Positions 28,766-40,309 are shown, counted from the stretch's first letter. The stretch is DNA of 64,000 bases from Rhodopseudomonas palustris (GCF_007005445.1 NZ_CP041387.1:2232001-2296000), one strand, 5' to 3'. The notes: generated by a model not told the origin, from the sequence alone. Program-made: numbers and translations.

Positions 28766-29746
28766 ATGAAAGCCGTCGTCGTCGACGACTACGCCGCGAT
28801 CGACCAGATCGAATTGAAGGAGATCGCGCGGCCGGCGGTGACGCCGGGTGCAGTGCGGGTCCGGGTTCGGGCGGTCGGCATCGGCTTCGTCGACGGCCTT
28901 AAAGTGCAGGGCCGCTATCAGACCAAGGATCCGCTGCCGTTCATCCCCGGCACGGAATTCGCCGGCGTGATCGACGCGGTCGGCGATGGTGTCGCGAACC
29001 TCGCGCCCGGCCAGATGGTGATGGGCATGGCGCGCTCCGGTGCGCTCGCCGAATACATCGTGGTGCCGATCGAGGCGGTCGCGCCGCTGCCGGACGGCGC
29101 CTCGGCGGAAGAAGGCGCCTCGTTCCGAGCCAACTACCTGACCGCTTACTACGCGCTGGCCGAACGCGCCGCGCTGAAGGAGGGCGAAATCCTGCTGGTG
29201 CTCGGCGCCGCCGGCGGCGTCGGCACCGCCGCGATCCAGATCGGCAAGCTGCTCGGCGCCCGCGTCATCGCAGCGGCATCGAGCGCGGAGAAGCGCGACT
29301 TCGCGCTGGGGCTCGGCGCCGATGCCGTGATCGACTACACGCGGCCGGACTGGCGCGACACGTTGAAGGCGCTGACCCAGGACCACGGCGCCGACGTCGT
29401 GTTCGATCCGGTCGGCGGGCCGGTCGCGGTCGAAGCGTTTCGCTCAATCGCCTGGAACGGCCGGCACATCGTCGTCGGGTTCGCGGCCGGCAGCATCCCG
29501 GCGCTGCCGTTCAACCTGCCGCTGCTGAAGGGCGGCAGCCTGCTCGGCGTCGACCTCGCGCAACTGCCGCGACGCGAACCGGCTGTGCTGGCACGCTGCA
29601 CCGCGGAGCTGTCGCGGCTGCTCGCCAGCGGCGCGCTGAAGCCGGCGATCGTCTCGTCATTCGCACTGGAGGACTTTCACGCCGCGTTCAACGCCCTCGC
29701 CGGCCGCGACGCGCTCGGCAAGGTCGTGGTGCGGATCGGGCCGTAG
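28766..29746 (+). CDS. Zinc-independent quinone oxidoreductase (MDR family)
   Basis: A 326-residue medium-chain reductase of the NADPH:quinone oxidoreductase/enoyl reductase type. The GroES-like N-terminal half (FIPGTEFAGVIDAVGDGV) lacks the zinc-binding cysteines of alcohol dehydrogenases; the Rossmann half carries LVLGAAGGVGTAAIQIGKLLGA and GADAVIDYT. The ATG at 28766 (MKAVVVDDY) fits the family; an earlier TTG in frame would add seven residues. It reduces quinones or activated enoyl compounds; the exact substrate is unknown. Confidence 0.88.
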   Translation: MKAVVVDDYAAIDQIELKEIARPAVTPGAVRVRVRAVGIGFVDGLKVQGRYQTKDPLPFIPGTEFAGVIDAVGDGVANLAPGQMVMGMARSGALAEYIVVPIEAVAPLPDGASAEEGASFRANYLTAYYALAERAALKEGEILLVLGAAGGVGTAAIQIGKLLGARVIAAASSAEKRDFALGLGADAVIDYTRPDWRDTLKALTQDHGADVVFDPVGGPVAVEAFRSIAWNGRHIVVGFAAGSIPALPFNLPLLKGGSLLGVDLAQLPRREPAVLARCTAELSRLLASGALKPAIVSSFALEDFHAAFNALAGRDALGKVVVRIGP

Positions 29747-29775
29747 CTTCGCCTGATGTCCTGCCCCGAAGCTCC

Positions 29776-29807
29776 GTGGATGCGTGGGGCTCGGCCCGCG
29801 CATCCAC
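29776..29807. terminator. Hairpin between convergent genes
   Basis: A 9-bp perfect stem (GTGGATGCG with CGCATCCAC) lies between the convergent quinone oxidoreductase and DUF4142 genes. There is no T-run on either side, so termination is only likely. Confidence 0.4.
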
Positions 29808-29828
29808 AGCGCGCATGGACGCATCGGC

Positions 29829-30392
29829 TTACTTCGTCGCCGGCGACGCGCCGACCGTCGCGGCGTTGTCGCCACCGAGCTGCTGCGCCATCTTCAGATG
29901 ATGTTCGAGCACCGGCAGCGTCTGCGCGGCCCATTGCTTCAACTCGGGGAAGTCGCCGTTGCTGGCGTAGCTCTGGAACAGTTCGACCGCCTCCTGATGC
30001 GCCTGCACCTGCTGCGCGGCGTAGGCGGCGACGAACGCGTCGCCCCGCTTGTCGTTCAGTTCGTCCAGCATCGCCTGATGCCGGGCGTCGGGCTGGCTCG
30101 GCACGTCGACCTTGAGGCCGTGATTGGCGATCATGCGGCGAACGTCGGCCGAGGTCTTGCCGTGATCCTGCAGCATCTTGTCGGCGAACTGCTTCTGAGC
30201 GTCGGTGCCGCGGGCGAGCGCCAGCCGCGCCGCGGCGGTCTCGTACAGATCGGACACCGCGACCTGCTGAATGAACCCCGCGGTGGTCGAACTGATCGCC
30301 ACCGGCGGCGCGCCGGGCGCCTGCGCAGCCGTCTGCGCGGCGGCGGGGGTGGCGAGCAGTATGCAGCTCAGCAGAATGGCGGCGCCCTTCAT
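29829..30392 (-). CDS. DUF4142 exported protein
   Basis: A 187-residue protein with a clear Sec signal peptide (MKGAAILLSCILLATPAAAQ) and a DUF4142 four-helix domain: GFIQQVAVSDLYE, DAQKQFADKMLQDHGKTSADV, and HLKMAQQL. Related periplasmic proteins have ferritin-like folds, but no function is established. It is separated from the upstream gamma-glutamyltranspeptidase gene by 172 bases. Confidence 0.82.
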   Translation of the reverse strand: MKGAAILLSCILLATPAAAQTAAQAPGAPPVAISSTTAGFIQQVAVSDLYETAAARLALARGTDAQKQFADKMLQDHGKTSADVRRMIANHGLKVDVPSQPDARHQAMLDELNDKRGDAFVAAYAAQQVQAHQEAVELFQSYASNGDFPELKQWAAQTLPVLEHHLKMAQQLGGDNAATVGASPATK

Positions 30393-30564
30393 GTCGGTCT
30401 CTCCTGATGTCGCGTCGGTGTCGCCGCGCGATCAGTGACGATCTCGGTCGCGGCTGTCTGTCCACGCAACTCGCGGGCGAACCGTCCGTTCCTCGCTGCG
30501 ACATCGGGTGACCGGGCGACGCAAGGCGCGTCCGGCGTCGCCGATGACACGATCGCCGCCGGTC

Positions 30565-32142
30565 TCAGTAGCCGAGCGCGACGCCGTCCTTGCGATGATC
30601 GGAGGCGCCGAGCAGCACGCCACGGGCCCGATCGATCCTGATCGCCTGACAGCCGCCGATCGCTTCCTCGGTCCAGCGCACGGAGTGACCGCGGCGCTGC
30701 ATCTCGTCGTGGATGCCCTGGCCGATCGTGGTCTCCAGCGCCAGCGCGCCGTCGAAGCAGAAGCTGCGCGGACGTTCCGCCGCGGCCTGAATATCGAGGC
30801 CGAGGTCGAGCACGTTGGAGAGGAAGTTGGCGTGGCCCGCCGCCTGATAATGACCGCCCATCACGCCGAACGGCATCACCGCCTGATCGCCCTGCATCAG
30901 CATGCCGGGAATGATGGTGTGCATCGGCCGCTTGCCGGGCGCGAGCGAATTGGGATGGCCGGGCCTGGCGCGGAAGCTCCAGCCGCGATTGTGCAGCAGC
31001 ACGCCCGAGTTCGGCGCGTAGATGCCGCTGCCGAACGGCGAGAAGATCGAGTTGATCAGCGACACCGCATTGAGATCGCGATCGACCACGGTGACGTACA
31101 CCGTGTCGCGATGTTCGGTGTCGAGCCACGGCTGCGCCTCGCCGGCGCGGTCCATCGCGATGCTCTGCCGGATCTTGCCGATCACAGCGTCCGACAGAAA
31201 GCGCGCAGGTTCGAGCGGATGGACAGCCGGATCGCAGAAATACGCATCGCGCGTCGCGTAAGCCGCCTTGGTGGCCTCCGCAAGCAGATGAATCCGGTCG
31301 GCTTCACCGAGCCTGCCGACGTCGAAGCCCTCGAGCACGCGCAGGATCATCAGCGCCGCCAGCCCCTGCCCGTTCGGCGGACATTCCATCACGGTGAAGC
31401 CGCGATAATCGGCCGAGATCGGCGTCACGTCCTCGCCGCGATGCGCGGCGAAGTCATCGACGCTGTGGGCGCCGCCGAGCTTGCGCAGCACCGCGACCAT
31501 CTCCTCGGCGACCTCGCCCTCGTAGAATCCGGCGCGGCCCTCGCGTGCGATCTTGCGCAGCGTCGCGCCGAGCCGCGGCTGGGCGCGGACGTCGCCGATC
31601 TCGGGAACACTTCCTCCGGGGAGAAACTGCGCGGCGGCGTTCGGATCGATTTCGACGCGCGCGCGACAGCGGCGCCAGTCGGACGCCACGCGCGGGGTGA
31701 CGCAGAAGCCCTGCTCGGCGGCCTCGATCGCCGGCGCCAGCACGTCCGCCAGCGGCAGGCTGCCGTGGCGCTCGATCAAAGTGCACCAGGCGTCGATCGC
31801 GCCCGGAATGGTCACGGCCTCGGGCGACGTCGGCGGGATATCGCGGGCCTCGCCGCCGGCATATTTCTCCGCGTCGGTGCCGGCCGGGGTGCGGCCGGAA
31901 CCGTTCAGCCCGATCGGGCGACCGCCGCCCAGCGCGATCAGCGCGAAGCAATCACCGCCGATACCGGTCATCTGCGGCTCGACCACGCCCTGGATCGCGA
32001 CCGCAGCCACCGCGGCGTCGATCGCGTTGCCGCCGCGCCGCAGGATGTCGACCGCCGCCAGAGTCGCCCGCGGATGCGACGTCGCCGCCATGCCGTTCTG
32101 CGCGACCGCGAGCGAGCGGCCGGTCTTGTGAAAATCGCGCAT
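30565..32142 (-). CDS. Gamma-glutamyltransferase (gamma-glutamyltranspeptidase family)
   Basis: A 525-residue Ntn-hydrolase proenzyme. Self-cleavage should occur before the threonine in [12 protein letters not shown] (about residue 350), giving the two subunits. Other family segments are [22 protein letters not shown] and [12 protein letters not shown]. There is no obvious signal peptide, unlike many periplasmic members, so it may act in the cytoplasm. It is the last gene of the importer/gab run and would remove gamma-glutamyl groups from an imported substrate, or acylate one. It resembles the group sometimes annotated as GgtA/YwrD-like. Confidence 0.87.
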   Translation of the reverse strand: MRDFHKTGRSLAVAQNGMAATSHPRATLAAVDILRRGGNAIDAAVAAVAIQGVVEPQMTGIGGDCFALIALGGGRPIGLNGSGRTPAGTDAEKYAGGEARDIPPTSPEAVTIPGAIDAWCTLIERHGSLPLADVLAPAIEAAEQGFCVTPRVASDWRRCRARVEIDPNAAAQFLPGGSVPEIGDVRAQPRLGATLRKIAREGRAGFYEGEVAEEMVAVLRKLGGAHSVDDFAAHRGEDVTPISADYRGFTVMECPPNGQGLAALMILRVLEGFDVGRLGEADRIHLLAEATKAAYATRDAYFCDPAVHPLEPARFLSDAVIGKIRQSIAMDRAGEAQPWLDTEHRDTVYVTVVDRDLNAVSLINSIFSPFGSGIYAPNSGVLLHNRGWSFRARPGHPNSLAPGKRPMHTIIPGMLMQGDQAVMPFGVMGGHYQAAGHANFLSNVLDLGLDIQAAAERPRSFCFDGALALETTIGQGIHDEMQRRGHSVRWTEEAIGGCQAIRIDRARGVLLGASDHRKDGVALGY

Positions 32143-32227
32143 CGTTGGTTCCCTGTTGGATGTCGTTCGAGGCTATCCGCCGACAGCCCAGGCTTCGCAC
32201 CGCGCCGGACCCAGCCGGAGCACGCCG

Positions 32228-33882
32228 CTAGGCGGTCATCGCGTCTTGCGACGATGCGGCCTGCGGGCCGGCGAACAGGCTGCGACCCGGGATAGCGTCG
32301 AGCAAGGCACGAGTGTAGGCGTGCCGGGGCGACGTGAACACCGACTTGGTATCGCCCTGCTCGACGATCTCGCCGCGGCGCATCACCACGATGCGATCGG
32401 CGATCTCGGCGGCGACGCGCAGATCGTGAGTGATGAACAGCATCGCCAGATTCATCTCCTCGCGCAGCTCCGCCAGCAGTTCGAGAATCTGCGCCTGCAC
32501 CGAAACATCGAGAGCCGACACCGCCTCGTCGGCGACCAGCACCATCGGCTTCAGCGCCAGCGCGCGCGCGATGCAGATGCGTTGACGCTGGCCGCCGGAG
32601 AACTCGTGCGGGTAGCGCCCGGCCGCACTCGCCTCGAGGCCGACCCGCGCCAGCAGCCGCTTGGCGTCGGCCATCGCCTCGGCGGGCGGCGCGCCATAGG
32701 CCATCGGCCCGCGCGCGATCGCATCGCCGACCTTCTGCCGCGGATCGAGCGCCGCATACGGATCCTGGAACACGATCTGCACCTTGCGACGCATCGCTCG
32801 CAGCCCGCCGCCGCGCAATTCGAGGAAATCCATGCCGCCGAACTCGATCGCGCCGGAGTCCGGCTCGATCAGCCGCATGATGATGCGGCCGAGCGTCGAT
32901 TTGCCGGACCCGGATTCTCCGACCACCGCGACGGTCTCCCGCGGTCGCAGGCTGAGCGCCACGTCACGCACCGCCGGCACCGTGCGATGCGGCCGGAACA
33001 GGCCCTGCGAGGTGACGAAGGTCTTGTTCAGCCCGCGGGCGTCGAGCAACGGCTCGCCGTCCAGGTGACGGTCGAGCTCGGTGGCCGGGCGCGAGCCCGG
33101 CACCGCGGCGATCAGCGCCTTGGTGTAGTCGTCCTTCGGCCGCCGCAGCACCTCGTCGACGCAGCCCTGCTCGACGACGCGGCCGCCGCGCATCACCACC
33201 ACCCGATCGGCGATATCGGCGACCACGCCGAAATCATGGGTGATGAACAGCACGCCCATGCCGCGTTCCGCCTGCAGCCGCCGGATCAGCGCCAGGATCT
33301 GCTTCTGGGTGGTGACGTCGAGCGCTGTGGTCGGCTCGTCGGCGAGCAGCAGCGCCGGATTGTTGGACATCGCCATCGCGATCATCACCCGCTGGCGCTG
33401 ACCGCCGGAGAGCTGGAACGGATAGCTGCGGACCAGGGTGGCCGGTTCCGGCAGTCCGACAGCGGCGACGAGTTCGAGCACCCGCGCATCGAGTTCGGCC
33501 CGGCTCGGCCGCGGCGCGGCATGGACCAGGATCGCCTCGGCAATCTGATCTCCGACCCGCGCCAGCGGATTGAGGGCGCTGAGCGGCTCCTGGAAGATCA
33601 TCGAGATCGCGCCGCCACGAAGGCCGCGCATCGTGTCTTCATCCGCGTGCGCGAGGTCCTGGCCGCGAAACCGCACCGCGCCGCCGCCGATCGACAGATT
33701 CGGCGGTAGCAATCCGAGCACCGCATGCGCGGTGATCGACTTGCCCGAGCCGGATTCCCCGACCAGGCAGACGATCTCGTTGCGCCGCACGCCGAGCGAC
33801 ACCTCGGCGACCGCGTGGCTGCGATCGCCGCCCCTCGGCAGCGCGACCGACAAATTCTCGACGGACAACAGGATATCGTCGC

Positions 33883-33886
<4 letters not shown>
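32228..33886 (-). CDS. Fused peptide-type ABC importer ATPase (DppD-DppF)
   Basis: A 552-residue double ATPase: two complete oligopeptide/dipeptide-type ABC modules in one chain. The N-terminal module has [21 protein letters not shown] and [12 protein letters not shown]; the C-terminal one has [21 protein letters not shown] and [11 protein letters not shown], each with the oligopeptide-type C-terminal extension. Its start overlaps the upstream permease gene by four bases. It powers the importer encoded by the three genes before it. Confidence 0.92.
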
Positions 33887-34722
<836 letters not shown>

Positions 34723-34734
34723 CTCGACCTCCGC

Positions 34735-35757
34735 TCAGGACGCAGCACGCAGGGAGACGCGCGGATCGACGACCCGGTAGATCGCGTCGGTGAGAAGATT
34801 GAGCCCGATGACGATCACAGACATCACCAGGAAGATGCCGAGCATCAGCGGATAGTCGCGCTGCAGCACCGCATCGAAGGTCAGGCGGCCGAGACCGGGC
34901 CATGCGAATACCGTCTCGATCACCACCGCTCCGCCGACCAGCGTGCCGGCCTGCATGCCGGCCACTGTGACCACCGGCAGCACGGCGTTCCGCAACATGT
35001 GCCGGATGATGATCTGGCCGCGCTTCAAGCCCTTGGCCCGCGCCGTCTTGATGAAGTCCTGATGCGCGACATCGATCACCGCCGAGCGCATCAGCCGGGC
35101 GTAAATCGCCAGATGCACCGCGCCGAGCGAGATCACAGGCAGGATCAGATGAGCCGCGATGTCGCGAGCCCGCTCCAGCGGCGTCATCTCGACGCCGATC
35201 GTGACGTAGCCGAACGCCGGCAGCCAATCGAGCTGGACCGAGAACAGCAGCACCAGCATCAGTCCGAGCCAGAACACCGGCATGGCGTACAGAAACAGCG
35301 ACACGATGGTCAGCGCGGTGTCGGACCATTTGCCCGCGCGGACGCCGGCCAGCGTGCCGAGCGAAACACCGACCGAGAGCGACAGCAGGAACGCGCTGCA
35401 AGTCAGCAATAGAGTCGCCGGCAGACGCTCGGCGATCAGCGACAGTACCGAACGCTGCTGTCGATAGGAGTAGCCCAGATCCAGCGTCACGATCCGCTTC
35501 AGATAGATCGCGAGCTGGACCGGATACGGCTTGTCGAGCCCGTACTCTGCACGCAGCCGGGTGAGCATCTCCTCATCGGCCGCTCCGCTCTGCCCGGCCA
35601 TCACCTGCGCGGGATCACCGGGCGCGGCATGCACCAGCACGAAGTTGAAGGTGGCGATCACCAGCACCACCGCGACGAGGCGGACGGCCCAGCGGACGAT
35701 CGCCAGAGCGATCGCCACACCGCGGCTGCCGCCGATCGACTGCGCAAGCGCCATCAT
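34735..35757 (-). CDS. Peptide-type ABC importer permease, DppB-like
   Basis: A 340-residue permease, first of the two channel subunits. It has the DppB-type N-terminal region (FNFVLVHAAPGDPAQVM), a C-terminal BPD domain with ARAKGLKRGQIIIRHMLRNAVLPV and PGLGRLTFDAVLQRDYPLM. Its start overlaps the binding-protein stop by four bases. Confidence 0.9.
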   Translation of the reverse strand: MMALAQSIGGSRGVAIALAIVRWAVRLVAVVLVIATFNFVLVHAAPGDPAQVMAGQSGAADEEMLTRLRAEYGLDKPYPVQLAIYLKRIVTLDLGYSYRQQRSVLSLIAERLPATLLLTCSAFLLSLSVGVSLGTLAGVRAGKWSDTALTIVSLFLYAMPVFWLGLMLVLLFSVQLDWLPAFGYVTIGVEMTPLERARDIAAHLILPVISLGAVHLAIYARLMRSAVIDVAHQDFIKTARAKGLKRGQIIIRHMLRNAVLPVVTVAGMQAGTLVGGAVVIETVFAWPGLGRLTFDAVLQRDYPLMLGIFLVMSVIVIGLNLLTDAIYRVVDPRVSLRAAS

Positions 35758-37343
35758 CCGAACGAGACCGTCCCGAAGGTGTCGTGTACGCCGATCGCGG
35801 TGGTAACGACATTCTTCAGCCGCTTGTCCATGAAGTTCGGGTAGTCGATCTCGAGCAGCCAGGCGACCGGCACCTCCTCGACCATGATCTTCTGCAGCGC
35901 GCTGTAGTGCTCCTGGCGCTTTTCGTCGGAGGTCGCGACGGCAGCCTCCTCGAACAACCGGTCGACTTCCGGATTGGAATATCCGCAGGTGTTGGAGAAC
36001 AGGATGCCCTTGCGGATGTTGGACGAGACGTAGCTGCGCGACACGCCGAGCGCCGGATCGCCGAACTGATAGACGGTGGTCGAGGTCATCGAGAAATCCC
36101 AGTTACTGAACTTCTCGGCCCAGCCGGCAACGTCGATGCCTTTCAGTTGCAGATCGATGCCGACGCGGGCGAGCGATTGCCGCAGGAACTCGGACGCCCG
36201 CTGATGGGTTTCGCCATACGGCGGCACCAGATAGGGAATCGACACGCGCTTGCCGTCGGGGCCCGGCTTCAGCCCCATCTCGTCGAGCAACGCCTTCGCC
36301 TTTTCGGGCGAATAGTCGTAGCTCTTGACGTTCTTTTCGTAGAATTTCGTCTTCGACGACACCGGTCCGGTCGCGACCTTGCCGAGACCGAAATAGACGC
36401 GGGCGAGCAGCGCCTTGCGGTCGATCGCGTACATCACCGCCTGCCGGAACCGCTTGTCGTTCAGCGGCGCGACCCGGTTGTTGAACTCGAGCCAGGTGTG
36501 GGGTGCGAAGAATTCGTAGCCCTTCGTGGTCATCGTCAGGTTCGGCAACTTCGACAGCCGCGGCACCTCGAACAATTCGACGTCGGTCCACTGCGTGAGC
36601 TGAACGGTGCCCTGCTCCAGCGCAACCGAGCGCGACGCCGAATCCGGGATCACCCGATAGATGATTTCGTCGAGGACCGGCTCGCCCGGACGATAGTAGC
36701 CTTCATGCTTGACCAGATGGACGTGCGAGCCGCGCACCCATTCCTTCAGCTTGAACGGACCGGAACCGATCGCCTTCGCGTTCGCCGGGTTCTTGCGATA
36801 GTCGGTTCCCTCGTAAATGTGCTTCGGCACGATCGGCGCCGTCGTGCAATCGAACGCGGTGAGGAACGGCGCGAAGGGAGTCTTCAGTTTGAACACCACC
36901 GTGAGCGGATCCGGCGCCTCGGCCTTCTCGACCCGCGAGAAGGTGTTGCGCGCCCGCGCGTGGTTTTCCATCAGGATCTTCATCACCGAGAACACCACGT
37001 CTTCCGACGTCAGCGGCGTGCCGTCGTGGAAGGTGATGTTGGGGAACAGCTTGAACGTATAGGTCAGCTTGTCGGGCGACACTTCCCATGACTGCGCCAG
37101 GCCCGGCAGCGGCTTGAGATCGAAGTCGTAGCGCAGCAGGCTCTCGTAGATCTTGCCGCCCAGCGTCAGCGTCGGCTGCTGCTGATTGAGCGCGGTGACC
37201 AGGATCGGCGGCTCCGGCTGAATGATGGTGTTGAGCGTGCCGCCCCGAGTCTGCCCCGCCGCCCGGGTGATGCCGAGCGGAATGCCGCCGATGCCGGCCG
37301 CGCCAGCGAGCAGGCCGAGCTTGGTGAATTCGCGTCTGTTCAT
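35754..37343 (-). CDS. Peptide-type ABC importer substrate-binding protein
   Basis: A 529-residue family 5 (SBP_bac_5) periplasmic binding protein. The N terminus MNRREFTKLGLLAGAAG has a Tat-like RR motif. Fold landmarks are the GGTLNTIIQPEP start of the mature chain, LAQSWEVSPDKLTYTFKL, HDGTPLTSEDVVFS, AIGSGPFKLKEW, and KRFRQAVMYAIDRKALL. The family binds peptides, nickel chelates, opines and other solutes, so the ligand must be inferred from the neighbouring catabolic genes. Confidence 0.9.
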   Translation of the reverse strand: MNRREFTKLGLLAGAAGIGGIPLGITRAAGQTRGGTLNTIIQPEPPILVTALNQQQPTLTLGGKIYESLLRYDFDLKPLPGLAQSWEVSPDKLTYTFKLFPNITFHDGTPLTSEDVVFSVMKILMENHARARNTFSRVEKAEAPDPLTVVFKLKTPFAPFLTAFDCTTAPIVPKHIYEGTDYRKNPANAKAIGSGPFKLKEWVRGSHVHLVKHEGYYRPGEPVLDEIIYRVIPDSASRSVALEQGTVQLTQWTDVELFEVPRLSKLPNLTMTTKGYEFFAPHTWLEFNNRVAPLNDKRFRQAVMYAIDRKALLARVYFGLGKVATGPVSSKTKFYEKNVKSYDYSPEKAKALLDEMGLKPGPDGKRVSIPYLVPPYGETHQRASEFLRQSLARVGIDLQLKGIDVAGWAEKFSNWDFSMTSTTVYQFGDPALGVSRSYVSSNIRKGILFSNTCGYSNPEVDRLFEEAAVATSDEKRQEHYSALQKIMVEEVPVAWLLEIDYPNFMDKRLKNVVTTAIGVHDTFGTVSFG

Positions 37344-37421
37344 GGGATCCCCCGCGTTACGAGAAGTTGAACTGGTCGATCGTTCAGGACGTTGGTGAAT
37401 GAGGCGAAGGTGGTCCGTGCA

Positions 37422-39011
37422 TCAGACCATCGCCTCGATGAGATACGGACCACGGCGCGCGAGCGCCGCATCGAGCGCACTTGAGAATTCCGACAGCGTG
37501 GTGGCGCGGCCGGCATCGACGCCGAGGCCTTGCGACATCTTGGTCCAGTCGAGTTCGGGCTGGTCGAGCTGCAGCATCCGCTGCGCATTTCGGCCCGGTG
37601 TCTGCGCCCCGACCTTGCTCATCTCGCCCCACAGCGTGGCGTAGGATCGGTTCGAAAACACGATGGTGACGACGTCGAGGTTTTCCCGGGCGTGGGTCCA
37701 GAGACCCTGCACCGTGTACATGCCGCTGCCGTCGGCCTGCAGGTTGATCACCTTGCGGTCCGGGCACGCCACCGCGGCGCCGGCCGCCATCGGAATGCCG
37801 ATCCCGATCGCGCCGCCGGTTATCTGCAGATAGTCGTGCGGTGCCGCGTCGTAGGAATAGTCGAAGAAACCCGACGAGGTCAGTGCCTCGTCGCAGACGA
37901 TCGCCTGATCCGGCAGCCGCGCGGCGACCAGCCGGTTCACCATATCCACGGTCAAAGCGGCATTGGGCCCCGCCGTCGGCGCAGGAACGGCAAACGGTGC
38001 AATCGCGACCGGCTCGCTCGGTGCATTCACTTCGTCGGCAAGCCATTCCAGCGCCTGCACCAGATCCTGATCGGGCCCGGCGAGTTGGACGATCTCGCAA
38101 TTCGGCGGAGCCAACCGGCCGGGCCGGTTCGGATAGGCGAAGAACGACACCGGCTCCTTGGCGCCGATCAGCACCACCATGTCGGTGCCGCGCAGCATCT
38201 CAAGACCGATCTCGTGGGTCATCGGCAGCTTGGCAATCGGCGCCCGGCCGCGGCCGCGCTCGATCCGGCCATTGGCGCCCTGCGCGTAGATTTCCACCCC
38301 GGCGCTGCGCCGAATGTTGTCGGCGATCCGGAGCGGGTGCTCGCGCAGGGCGCCGCCGGAGAGCATCAGCACCACCTTGCGTTTGGTCCGGATCGCAGCG
38401 CCGATGCGCACGACCGTCTCCTGCACCACCGGCGTCTGCGGCAGACGTTTGCCGCGCACCGGCGCCGAACGGTAGCTGTGCTCATTCCACGCCATGTCGG
38501 CAGGCAGGATCAGTGTCGAAATCCCCGGCGCCATGCTCTGCGACCACGCATCCGCGACGTCCTGGTCGATCCGCACCGGATCGGCGATGCGCTTCACCCA
38601 GCGCGACATTGGTCGCGCCAGCGAGTCGATGTCGCTGGTCAGCGGCGCATCGAGCGGCAGATGCTCGACCGCATGGTCGCCGACGATGTTGATCATCGGC
38701 GAATGCGCGCGCCGTGCGTTGTGCATATTGGCCAGGCCGTTGGCGAGGCCTGGGCCGAGATGCAGCAGCGTCACCGCCGGCCGGTCGCGCATCCGTGCGT
38801 AGCCGTCGGCGGCGCCGGTGACGACGCCCTCGAACAGGCCGAGAATGCACCGCATCCGCGGCTGGCGATCGAGCGCCGCCACGAAATGCATCTCCGACGT
38901 GCCGGGGTTGGCGAAGCAAACGTCGACGTCGTGGGCGAGCAATGCGTCGCACAGCCGGTCGGCCCCGGTCATCGATTGTGTGGCGGAGATCGACGCGGCT
39001 GCGATCGCCAT
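37422..39011 (-). CDS. ThDP-dependent enzyme, acetolactate synthase large-subunit-like
   Basis: A 529-residue thiamine diphosphate enzyme with the three-domain layout of acetolactate synthase and benzoylformate decarboxylase. The cofactor-activating glutamate is in LGLFEGVVTGAADGYAR; the central domain is at about residues 190-330; the ThDP/metal motif is the variant QADGSGMYTVQGLW instead of GDG. The ATG at 39011 shares a base with the M20 gene stop codon, so the two are coupled. It has no regulatory subunit beside it and is most unlikely to serve valine synthesis; a 2-oxo acid decarboxylase or carboligase in this catabolic cluster is more plausible. Confidence 0.75.
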   Translation of the reverse strand: MAIAAASISATQSMTGADRLCDALLAHDVDVCFANPGTSEMHFVAALDRQPRMRCILGLFEGVVTGAADGYARMRDRPAVTLLHLGPGLANGLANMHNARRAHSPMINIVGDHAVEHLPLDAPLTSDIDSLARPMSRWVKRIADPVRIDQDVADAWSQSMAPGISTLILPADMAWNEHSYRSAPVRGKRLPQTPVVQETVVRIGAAIRTKRKVVLMLSGGALREHPLRIADNIRRSAGVEIYAQGANGRIERGRGRAPIAKLPMTHEIGLEMLRGTDMVVLIGAKEPVSFFAYPNRPGRLAPPNCEIVQLAGPDQDLVQALEWLADEVNAPSEPVAIAPFAVPAPTAGPNAALTVDMVNRLVAARLPDQAIVCDEALTSSGFFDYSYDAAPHDYLQITGGAIGIGIPMAAGAAVACPDRKVINLQADGSGMYTVQGLWTHARENLDVVTIVFSNRSYATLWGEMSKVGAQTPGRNAQRMLQLDQPELDWTKMSQGLGVDAGRATTLSEFSSALDAALARRGPYLIEAMV

Positions 39012-40309
39012 CACAGCTTCCTCAGCCCGCACCATCCCGCGACGAACAGCGCGATGCTCAGCGTCGTCTTGCGCAGGCTTTCGAGGTCGATGCGTTCGTT
39101 GAACGCGTGCGGCCCCTCGCCGTAGGGTCCGTAGCACAGCGCCGGGATGCCGTAGTCGACCGAGTAGTAGCGGGTGTCGTTGACGGCGGTCGACAGCCGC
39201 GCATCCAGCGGCGCCTTGAAGGCCGCCTGATGCGCGACGGTGAGCGCCGCTTCGGCGTCACTGCCCGGTTCGCAGACCGCCGGATCGGCCTTGAAGCCGC
39301 TCCAGATCAGTTCGGCCGGATTCTCCAACAGAAACGTGTCGCTCGCTTGCGCTTCGGCGAGGCATTGCTCGATGCCGCGCATCGCTTCCTGCGGCGTGTC
39401 GCCGGTCAGCAAGCCGAGCCGGCAATCCAGCTCGCACCAAGCGGAGGTGGAGCTCGCCCAATCGCCGCCCTTGATGATGCCGACGTTGAACTTGATCGGG
39501 TTCTTGACCTGACCGAACCACGGATCGCGCACCGCCTGGGCGTTGAGCTTCTTGGTGTACTCCTCGAAGGCGCGGATCAGATGCATCGCCGACAGGATGG
39601 CGCTGGTACCGGTCTCCGAATAGGCGACGTGCACCGGCGTGCCGCGTACCCGCAGCCGGAACCAGACTGCACCGACCTGCGCGCGAGTCAGGGTGTGGCC
39701 GGTCGGCTCCGGAATCAGACAGGCGTCGGCGCGATAGCCGCGCATCAGCGTCGACAGCGCGCCGTTGCCGGTGCTTTCTTCCTCGGTCACGGTCTGGACA
39801 TGGACGCGCGCATCGGGCGCATAGCCGGCAGTGCGGATCGCATCGAGCGCGAAGATCATCGCCGACACGCCACCCTTCATGTCCTGCGCGCCGCGGCCGA
39901 TCATCCAGCCGTCGCGCACCGTCGCGGCAAACGGCGGATCGCTCCACAGGTCGACCGGACCTTCCGGCACCACGTCGATATGCCCCTGCAGGATCAGGCT
40001 GCGGCCGTTGCCGTCGCAGTCGGCGGTGGCGACGACCTGCATCGACCCGGCCGGATCGATGTCGTCCATCGGCGCGGCCTTGGGATGGCTGGCGATGTCG
40101 ACGTCTGCGAGACTGAAAGTGTCGATCTTGTAGCCGCGTTCGGCGAACTGCTGCGCCAGCCATTCCTGCTGCGGAGCCTCCTGGCCGCGCAAGCTGCGGA
40201 ACTGCACCATACGCTGGAGAAACGCGACCTGGTCGTTGAAATTGCGATCGACCGCCGCCCGCAGGCTTTCAGCAATCGCATCCGATTTGGTCAATGTCTC
40301 AGTCGCCAC
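39011..40309 (-). CDS. M20-family deacylase (ArgE/DapE-like)
   Basis: A 432-residue zinc amidohydrolase of the M20 group. Metal-site segments are LQGHIDVVPEG (His and Asp), IGRGAQDMKGG and TVTEEESTGNGA (the catalytic and metal glutamates), with a C-terminal HAFNERIDLESL. The N terminus MATETLTKSDAI has no signal peptide. Members remove acyl groups from N-acyl amino acids or cleave small amides. In this cluster it would release an amine such as GABA or a related amino acid for the GabT step; that order is inferred. Confidence 0.85.
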   Translation of the reverse strand: MATETLTKSDAIAESLRAAVDRNFNDQVAFLQRMVQFRSLRGQEAPQQEWLAQQFAERGYKIDTFSLADVDIASHPKAAPMDDIDPAGSMQVVATADCDGNGRSLILQGHIDVVPEGPVDLWSDPPFAATVRDGWMIGRGAQDMKGGVSAMIFALDAIRTAGYAPDARVHVQTVTEEESTGNGALSTLMRGYRADACLIPEPTGHTLTRAQVGAVWFRLRVRGTPVHVAYSETGTSAILSAMHLIRAFEEYTKKLNAQAVRDPWFGQVKNPIKFNVGIIKGGDWASSTSAWCELDCRLGLLTGDTPQEAMRGIEQCLAEAQASDTFLLENPAELIWSGFKADPAVCEPGSDAEAALTVAHQAAFKAPLDARLSTAVNDTRYYSVDYGIPALCYGPYGEGPHAFNERIDLESLRKTTLSIALFVAGWCGLRKL

